Assembly (NCBI GenBank): GCA_008704415.1
Contig: VXIS01000618.1
Span: 1 to 11,456 of the forward strand
Length of the DNA: 11,456 nt
Source: Sphaerosporella brunnea
Lineage: Eukaryota; Ascomycota; Pezizomycetes; Pezizales; Pyronemataceae
Reading direction: 5' to 3'
Both the position numbers and the translations under genes were made by a program. Each line of letters begins with the position of its first letter. The stretch's first letter is position 1. Below, piece by piece: positions 6,555 through 11,456 of this stretch. The notes under the pieces are model-generated. The model did no database searches. It saw only the letters and a program-made list of their open reading frames with translations, and was not told the DNA's origin.

Positions 6555-7731
6555 ATGCCGATACACAAAACCATTTCCAACGACCTCTCGTCATGCCTCC
6601 GAGCCACCAGTACCCTCACCGATTTCGAAAACATCGACCCTCCCGACTATATCCACAGGATCTGCACCGAAGTCCTCAGCACCCCCGATTATGTTCCGGA
6701 ACCGGCACCGGCACCGGCGCCAGCACTTGAAAATGATGGCCTCACCTTGGCTGGAGAGACTGCTCGAGCCGATGCTGCTGAACAGGAACTTGGCCGCCAA
6801 CGAGAAATCATCACCCGTCTCCTAAGCCAGCCGACACCGGAGAATCATGGAGGTTGTTGCGACATGCTCCCAGACGCTCCGATGTTCGATGGCCCCCGTG
6901 ACAAGCTTCCATCGTTCATCGCCCAGCTTCGTCTCAAACTATTTGCAGATATCATACGTTTCCCGACCCCGCAGCTCCGATTGTCCTACACCATCAACCG
7001 ATGTGAAGGACGTGCCATGAAACAACTCCTCCCCTACATTGGTGATAACGGCGTGATCGCCAAACTCAACGATGTCGAAGACGTCGTCAGGGTTGTCCAG
7101 ATGGCCTTTGGCGACCCGGACCGCGCCGCTACCGCTCATCATAAGCTTCAAGCCCTTCGACAAGGCAACAAAGAATTTTCGGTATACTATGCAGAATTCT
7201 CCAGATTGGTCTCCGAGTTGGATTGGGATCAACGCACCACCATGGATGCCCTCCGACACAGGAGTCTCGATTGAAATCCTCGAGAAGCTCATTGGCACCC
7301 TGAACACCACCAACCTCAACGAATTTGTCAACCTATGCCAACGCCTTGACTCTCAAATCCGTGCCATTGAGAACCACCGTAAACTCCGATCTAACACCTC
7401 GTCTCCGTCCTCCCGCAACGTCAGTCACCATCCAGTCACCACTCAGCAACAACCCCGCACGCCTCAAGGAACCTTGACCCGTACTTCGGCCCCCCAGCTT
7501 CAACCTGAAGCCACACAGCACGGCCCCACACCGATGGATCTTTCCCCCAATCGCTGTAAGATCACCCCTCAGGAACGAGCTGCCCGGCTTGCAGAATGCC
7601 GCTGCCTCTACTGCGGCGGTCACGGGCACATGGCCACTACCTGTCCCAATAAGCCGGCCCACCTCCGAGCCGCAGCCGCCACCACAACTTCCACACCTGA
7701 CGCTCTCGACAACCAGTCGGGAAATGTCTAG
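6555..7731 (+). pseudogene. gag of element B, with one frameshift
   Basis: Gag is the structural protein that forms the particle and binds element RNA. The ATG at 6555-6557 opens a frame with PAPAPAPA repeats at about 6700-6726, a charged helix (ETARADAAEQELGRQ), and a retrotransposon-gag domain (LPDAPMFDG..., FADIIRFPTP, VQMAFGDPD, FSVYYAEFSRLV). The frame ends at TGA 7272-7274. The protein clearly continues one frame over (VSIEILEKLIGTL onward), which implies one extra base near 7257-7261. The second part is Pro/Ser/Thr-rich and ends with a CCHC zinc knuckle, CLYCGGHGHMATTC (7603-7644), then TAG at 7729-7731. Confidence 0.88.
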
Positions 7732-7742
7732 ACCAGCCGTAG

Positions 7743-9345
7743 ATTGATGGCTACGCTGCTGGGCACTCTTTTTCGTTGTCTTCGTCTAGCTTAGGATTAA
7801 CAGCTCTTGGAGTTACGAACACAGTTGTGAAGGAAACAGTAATGGAAGAAAAGCACCTTATTGTTTCTTGCACTCTGTCATTCAGCAATAAAACTGTTCG
7901 TACGCATGCGCTGATCGATTGTGGCGCAACTGGCATATCCTTTGTAGACGAAGACTTCGCTCGCCATCACCAACTCCCCTTACGCCCCTTAAAAGAATCC
8001 CGTGTCCTCGAATTAATCGACGGACGTCCAATCTCTTCCTGTGACATCGGCCACATGTCCGTCGCCCAATGTACAATCTAGGATCACCAAGAACGACTCC
8101 CCATGTTTGTCACCAAACTGGAACATTACCCCATTGTACTCGGAATCCCCTGGCTCCAGCTCCACGACGTTGCGATCCGATTCAGCTCCCGAACTGTCAC
8201 CTTCGGATCACAATACTGCCTGGCTCACTGCAACCCTGTACCAACAACAGTCTCAGCCCTTAGTGAAGAACCTCCAGAGGTCTTTCAGGAACCCCTCACG
8301 GCCGCACCAGCAAAGCTTTACATCGCGTCACTAAATGCCTCATCTTTCTGCCGATTGGCCAAGAAAAAGCACCTGGCTGTTTACGCTATATCCCTATACG
8401 AAATCAATAGAGCCCTCAAAACGAAGTTCGCCGAGGACGATGACGACCTCTGGAAAATCGTCCCTGCTGAATTCCACAGCTACCTCCGACTATTCAAGGA
8501 AGCGATTGCAAACAGACTACCACCGCATCGACCATATGACCATAAGATCCCCCTGAGAGAAGGCTTTGTCCCCCCGTTCGGTGCCCTGTACTCCTTCTCG
8601 CGAGAAGAACTGGAAGCCCTCAAAGCCTGGCTTGAAGAAAATTTGGAAAAGGGGTTTATTCGCCGTTCCTCCTCTCCAGCCGCGTCACCCATCCTATTTG
8701 TCAACAAAGCAGACGGGTCCCTACCATTGTGTGTAGACTATCGAGGCTTGAACGAAGGAACTATCAAAAACCGGTACCCATTACCCTTAATCCAGGAAAC
8801 ACTGATACAGGTCTCTAATGCGAAGTACTTCACAACACTGGACATCCGAGGAGCCTATAACCTGGTCCGCATGGCCGAAGGTGAAGAATGGAAGACCGCC
8901 TTCAGGACCCGCTATGGACTCTTTGAATCTATGGTCATGCCTTTTGGACTCACAAATGCTCCCGCTGACTTCCAAGCCTTTATCAACGACGTGCTTCGAC
9001 CATTCCTCAACCGTTTTTGTACAGCCTACCTTGACGACATCTTGATCTATTCGGAGACCTTGAAGAACACCGCGAGCATGTCAAGCAGATCCTCAATGCC
9101 CTCAGCGAGGCTGGACTCCACATCAAGTCGGAGAAGTGCAAGTTCCATCAGACAGAAGTCAAGTACCTGGGCTTACTGGTTGGACGCAACGGCATCAAGA
9201 TGGACCCCAGCAAAGTCCAAACAATTACAGAATGGGAAACACCATCCAACCTCAAGGACGTCCAGGAATTCCTGGGATTTGCGAACTTCTATAGCCGGTT
9301 CATTCGCGACTATTCAAAGGTGGTTGCCCCGCTCACCTCTGTCAC
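7743..9345 (+). pseudogene. pol of element B: protease and reverse transcriptase, broken and truncated
   Basis: The segment encodes an aspartic protease (ALIDCGATG, catalytic motif at 7917-7934, with Cys where Ser is commoner) and a reverse transcriptase. Between them a TAG at 8079-8081 interrupts an otherwise continuous frame, most simply from CAG. RT blocks are clear: FIRRSSSPAASPILFV, LCVDYRGLN, YFTTLDIRGAYN (first catalytic Asp), MPFGLTNAPADFQ and YLDD (9027-9038). A base is missing near 9062, after which the thumb continues in another frame (HVKQILNAL..., VKYLGLLVG, FLGFANFYSRFI) to about 9345. RNase H and integrase are absent. The gag frame closes at 7729-7731 and the protease frame has a TAG at 7740-7742, so this copy cannot make Gag-Pol. 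Confidence 0.9.
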
Positions 9346-9481
9346 AGCGCGAGTTTGCATGGAGTTTTCCAACTAAGCTACCGTCTTTGACTCTCCATGG
9401 ATTGGCTGGAACTCACAAATTTCAGACTTCAAAAGATGCTGATTCATTTGCTGTTCTCAAATTTATCCCCCCGTGGATGGT
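9346..9481. other. Unassigned stretch between element B and the LTR of element C
   Basis: The RT reading ends just after a VVAPLTSVT stretch, and the expected RNase H sequence does not follow. These 136 bases match no motif I know. They may be decayed pol, a deletion junction, or older DNA into which C inserted. Confidence 0.4.
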
Positions 9482-9838
9482 TGTCACGTGGTGAGGTTCG
9501 GAAGTGGGGGTTGTTTCTGGTGTCGTGATGAGGCTCTGTAGGAAGGCTCGGTGGGATGGCTCCGAGCCGAGGTTATGTTCGGCTATCACGTGGCGCGGCG
9601 CTCCACGATCACGTGATTGCTATAAGGGGCCTTCGCTTCCGCTTTGTTGTTTGTTTTCCTTTCCTCTTTACTGAACCTTCGTATGTCGATCTGAGTACCT
9701 TCGTTCCAATCTAAATTCTGACCGTGCGCGTCGCGCCTCTTGTCCTGCCTTTGGATCTTGTTCCCGCTCTTGTTCTTGTCCCCTCTGTACGCGAGTACCT
9801 TGGGCCCCTCCAGTCTGTTTTCGACGCTCTCCGTTACA
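9482..9838 (+). repeat. 5' LTR of element C (357 bp)
   Basis: Runs from TGTCACGTGG to CTCCGTTACA. It differs from the B/D LTR in much of U3 but shares the TGTCACG start, the TTTACTGAAC block after a T/C tract, GTACCTTGG, and the CGTTACA end. The sequence directly after the end also resembles that of B. A gag start follows 62 bp later, so this is a 5' LTR. Confidence 0.72.
9587..9626 (+). promoter_or_regulatory. LTR promoter of element C: CACGTG boxes and TATA
   Basis: CACGTG occurs at 9587-9592 and 9610-9615, the latter inside the palindrome ATCACGTGAT (9608-9617), and a third copy sits at the LTR tip (9485-9490). TATAAG at 9621-9626 is the probable TATA box. Confidence 0.5.
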
Positions 9839-9899
9839 CTAGGTTCAGTCCACCAAAGCCTAACCTACTCGCTCTGTCACCTCGTACCTCAGCAACGCT

Positions 9900-10268
9900 A
9901 TGGCCACCTATCATGATCTCCGGATACCCCAGGAACTCTGGGTAGCCATTGAGACTGGCGCCTAAGCACCTCCGGAAGAATGCTTCCCTCAAGAAGAGCG
10001 TGATCAACGCTTGACCGATTTTGTCCACATGGCTCGACAGCTACTCGCCTGCGAAGCACCTCCAGACATGGAAGGGGAGCTAGATGAAACTCGTGCTGAG
10101 CTTCAAACCACCCAGCTCGAACGCGATGCGGCTCGCACCCCCCTTGCTGCTGCCCAGCAGCAAGCACAGGACATGACCGCCCAGCTAAACCAGGTCTTGA
10201 CGATTGCCAACACTCAGGTTTGTGAGAACCCAGAAGGTGGTGGTCAGTCAGGAGGGTTCCCCGATGCC
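9900..10268 (+). pseudogene. gag N-terminus of element C, with a premature stop and cut by element D
   Basis: The ATG at 9900-9902 begins MATYHDLRIPQELWVAIETG and meets TAA at 9963-9965. The same frame then continues without break: CFPQEERDQRLTDFVHM, a coiled-coil-like Glu/Gln/Ala-rich helix (ELDETRAELQTTQLERDAA and QQQAQDMTAQLNQ), and a Gly-rich stretch ending GGFPDA. In element B the corresponding place reads MLPDAPMFDG, so C is cut just as the conserved gag domain begins. The stop is explained by one CAA to TAA change. Length is about a third of a full gag. Confidence 0.72.
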
Positions 10269-10549
10269 TGGAACGGGACAGGCACGAGGAGACGTCCAAG
10301 GTACGTAGCTTTCGAGGCAAGGACCGGAGACAGGAGGACAAGGACAAGAGGCAGAACAAAACGAGACAAGACAAGGTGGTTCAAGGTTACTAGGTTCGCT
10401 AGTATACAAGACGTTCTGTAAAGAAGAAAAGAAGAAAAGAAACAAAAACAAGTGAAACCTCGCTATTTATGCTTTCCCGTCACGTGACCGCGCATCACGT
10501 AACACCCTAACCCTAGCGCCGAGCCACCCCTTAACCTTGAGCCGTGACA
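10269..10549 (-). repeat. 3' LTR of element D (281 bp)
   Basis: Read on the minus strand it starts TGTCACGGCTCAAGG and ends CCCGTTCCA. It aligns along its whole length with the B LTR at 6214-6501 and has several small indels, so the two are related copies of one family in opposite orientation. It has a CACGTG box (10481-10486) and a TATA-like GCATAAATAG (10463-10472). The neighbouring ATGCC (10264-10268) is the candidate 5-bp target duplication. Confidence 0.87.
10463..10486 (-). promoter_or_regulatory. LTR promoter elements of element D
   Basis: On the minus strand CACGTG (10481-10486) lies 8 bp before GCATAAATAG (10463-10472), in the positions that hold the CACGTG-like and TATA elements in the B LTR. 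Confidence 0.45.
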
Positions 10550-10562
10550 GTATCCCCCTCCT
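10550..10562 (-). promoter_or_regulatory. Polypurine tract of element D
   Basis: On the minus strand AGGAGGGGGATAC directly precedes the TGTCACGG start of the 3' LTR. Confidence 0.65.
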
Positions 10563-10584
10563 ATGGCTGAGCTCCGACGAAGCT

Positions 10585-11456
10585 TCAGCTGTCATCTGGG
10601 AGTGGTTCGGGCTTGTGTGGGTAGAATTCGTGGAACAGGTCGATCGCTTCAAGTCCATTGATTTCTTCCGCCGCCTCCCATTCCGGTGGGTCGTAGCCGG
10701 TCCACTTTACCAGATATTTGAGGCGTCCCCTTACCAAGCGGGAAGCCAGAATGGCATCGACAGACCATTCTTTTTCGCCATCGACAACAACAGGGAGAGG
10801 GGGTGGAATGATCTGTCCAGGGAGGGGGTCGGAAGATGCCGGGTTTAGAAGCGAGACCGGAAAGGTGCGATGGTTCTTCATAGTGTCGGGGATGTCCAAT
10901 TCATAGGCATGGGTACCGACGGCTCGAACCACTCGGTAAGGGCCCAGGTACTTGTTTTCGAGCCAGACGAGTCGTCTCTTTGAACACAGGGGAATAAGCC
11001 CGAGACCGCTCGGCGCGCTCTTCAGATATATCTGCTTGGGCGTACTTCATTTCGGCTCGCTAGGACGTCGTGGATGTGTGACATCCGCTCGGCCACAGCC
11101 GCGCGTCGACTCTGTTCGGGGTTGTCGGTTTCAACCCGAAAATGTCTAGCTCACAGGAGCACTTAGGGTCCGGCATAGACGGCGAAGAAACCTTGGAGAC
11201 AGTGCCGTAGTCTCGGACGGCCTAGTATTGGCTGCGAATTCGGCCAGGGGAGATACTTCTTCACACTCTTCCTGCAGGTATGATACGTAGGCGCGGAGAT
11301 CTGTCTCCGTAACGGCATGATCCGTATCTGGTCTGACATACTGTCTGCGAGGTGGAGAGGCAGTGTGCTTGGATCAGTCTCAATCCACAAGACAAGGGAA
11401 GCAAGGTGTTCTCAGAAGTTAGCAACGAATTGCCTCGTTACGGAGATGAGAACGTC
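10585..11456 (-). pseudogene. Element D integrase relic and chromodomain
   Basis: From the right edge inward, decayed integrase core pieces appear in changing frames: RQFVANF, then EHLASLV and IETDPST near 11440-11370, [24 protein letters not shown] near 11310-11240, and FRVETDNPEQSRRAAVAERMSHIHDVL near 11140-11060. The catalytic core motifs are degraded. The last 116 codons (10932-10585) are open. They hold the GPY/F-following region (YLGPYRVVRAVGTHAYELD, starting slightly upstream) and a chromodomain (WSVDAILASRL, LKYLVKWTGYDPPEWE). That domain differs from the one in A and is of the type lacking an obvious Tyr in the first strand. The stop at 10585 is followed by the polypurine tract and LTR. 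No start is expected since this is polyprotein sequence. Confidence 0.86.

Larger units (their letters stand above)
6214..9345 (+). mobile_element. Element B: 5' two-thirds of a Ty3/gypsy chromovirus
   Basis: The order 5' LTR, leader, gag, protease, reverse transcriptase is that of a Ty3/gypsy element. It ends shortly after the RT thumb region, before RNase H and integrase. No 3' LTR of B is in the window. Its LTR belongs to the same family as that of element D. Confidence 0.85.
9482..10268 (+). mobile_element. Element C: 5' end of a second chromovirus-like element, interrupted by D
   Basis: It consists of an LTR, a leader like that of B, and the N-terminal part of a gag. It is cut at 10268 by the inverted LTR of element D. 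The rest should lie beyond the other end of D, outside the window. Confidence 0.75.
10269..11456 (-). mobile_element. Element D: 3' end of a chromovirus, inverted, nested in element C
   Basis: On the minus strand the order is integrase relic, chromodomain, polypurine tract and 3' LTR. The LTR end abuts C's gag at 10268/10269. The 5' part runs off the right edge. Confidence 0.85.

Noticed and set aside
7645..7916. Programmed frameshift between gag and protease of element B
   Set aside because: The gag frame stops at 7729-7731 and the protease frame has a TAG at 7740-7742, so no single shift in the shared window reaches the protease. The pattern fits decay.
9839..9854. GGTTCAGTCC after the C LTR as a tRNA B box
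   Set aside because: It lacks a base compared with the B-box pattern and no cloverleaf or A box can be placed; it is better viewed as the conserved post-LTR leader.

Overview
The window is a nested graveyard of transposable elements from what looks like a filamentous fungus, most likely Dikarya. The chromodomain-bearing Ty3/gypsy (chromovirus) polyproteins, a piggyBac-type transposase with a C-terminal zinc cluster, and a DDE transposase relic of a type common in mushroom-forming and other higher fungi all point that way. I see no ordinary host gene, tRNA, rRNA or CRISPR array. Species cannot be told from the sequence.

Layout, left to right. (1) 1-4214: the 3' part of chromovirus A (+ strand): integrase, chromodomain, a hairpin, a polypurine tract and a short 3' LTR. 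Its integrase is split by a complete 2.38-kb piggyBac-type DNA transposon (1206-3586, transposase on the minus strand). The transposon has 13-bp terminal inverted repeats, a 20-bp palindrome just inside each end, and one uninterrupted 628-codon transposase frame. It is the only element here that looks potentially intact. (2) 4215-6213: remains of an older minus-strand DDE transposase gene, cut by the end of A on one side and by the start of element B on the other. (3) 6214-9345: chromovirus B (+): 5' LTR, gag with zinc knuckle, protease and reverse transcriptase, broken by frameshifts and stops and ending just after the RT, before RNase H. (4) 9482-10268: element C (+): a 357-bp LTR of a related family and the start of its gag. 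(5) 10269-11456: element D (-): 3' LTR (same family as B), polypurine tract, chromodomain and a decayed integrase running off the right edge. D's LTR interrupts C's gag, so D is nested in C.

The relative order of events can partly be read. The DDE transposase is oldest. A and B each lie against its broken ends. The piggyBac element entered A after A was in place, and D entered C. All retroelement reading frames are damaged; several of the nonsense codons could each arise by one C-to-T change at a CpA.

The best candidate for something new is the piggyBac-type element. Its end architecture resembles that of classical piggyBac (13-bp terminal repeat, asymmetric spacer, internal inverted repeat), yet its flanks are not TTAA. 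The interrupted integrase frame is restored exactly if only a 2-bp AT duplication is assumed.
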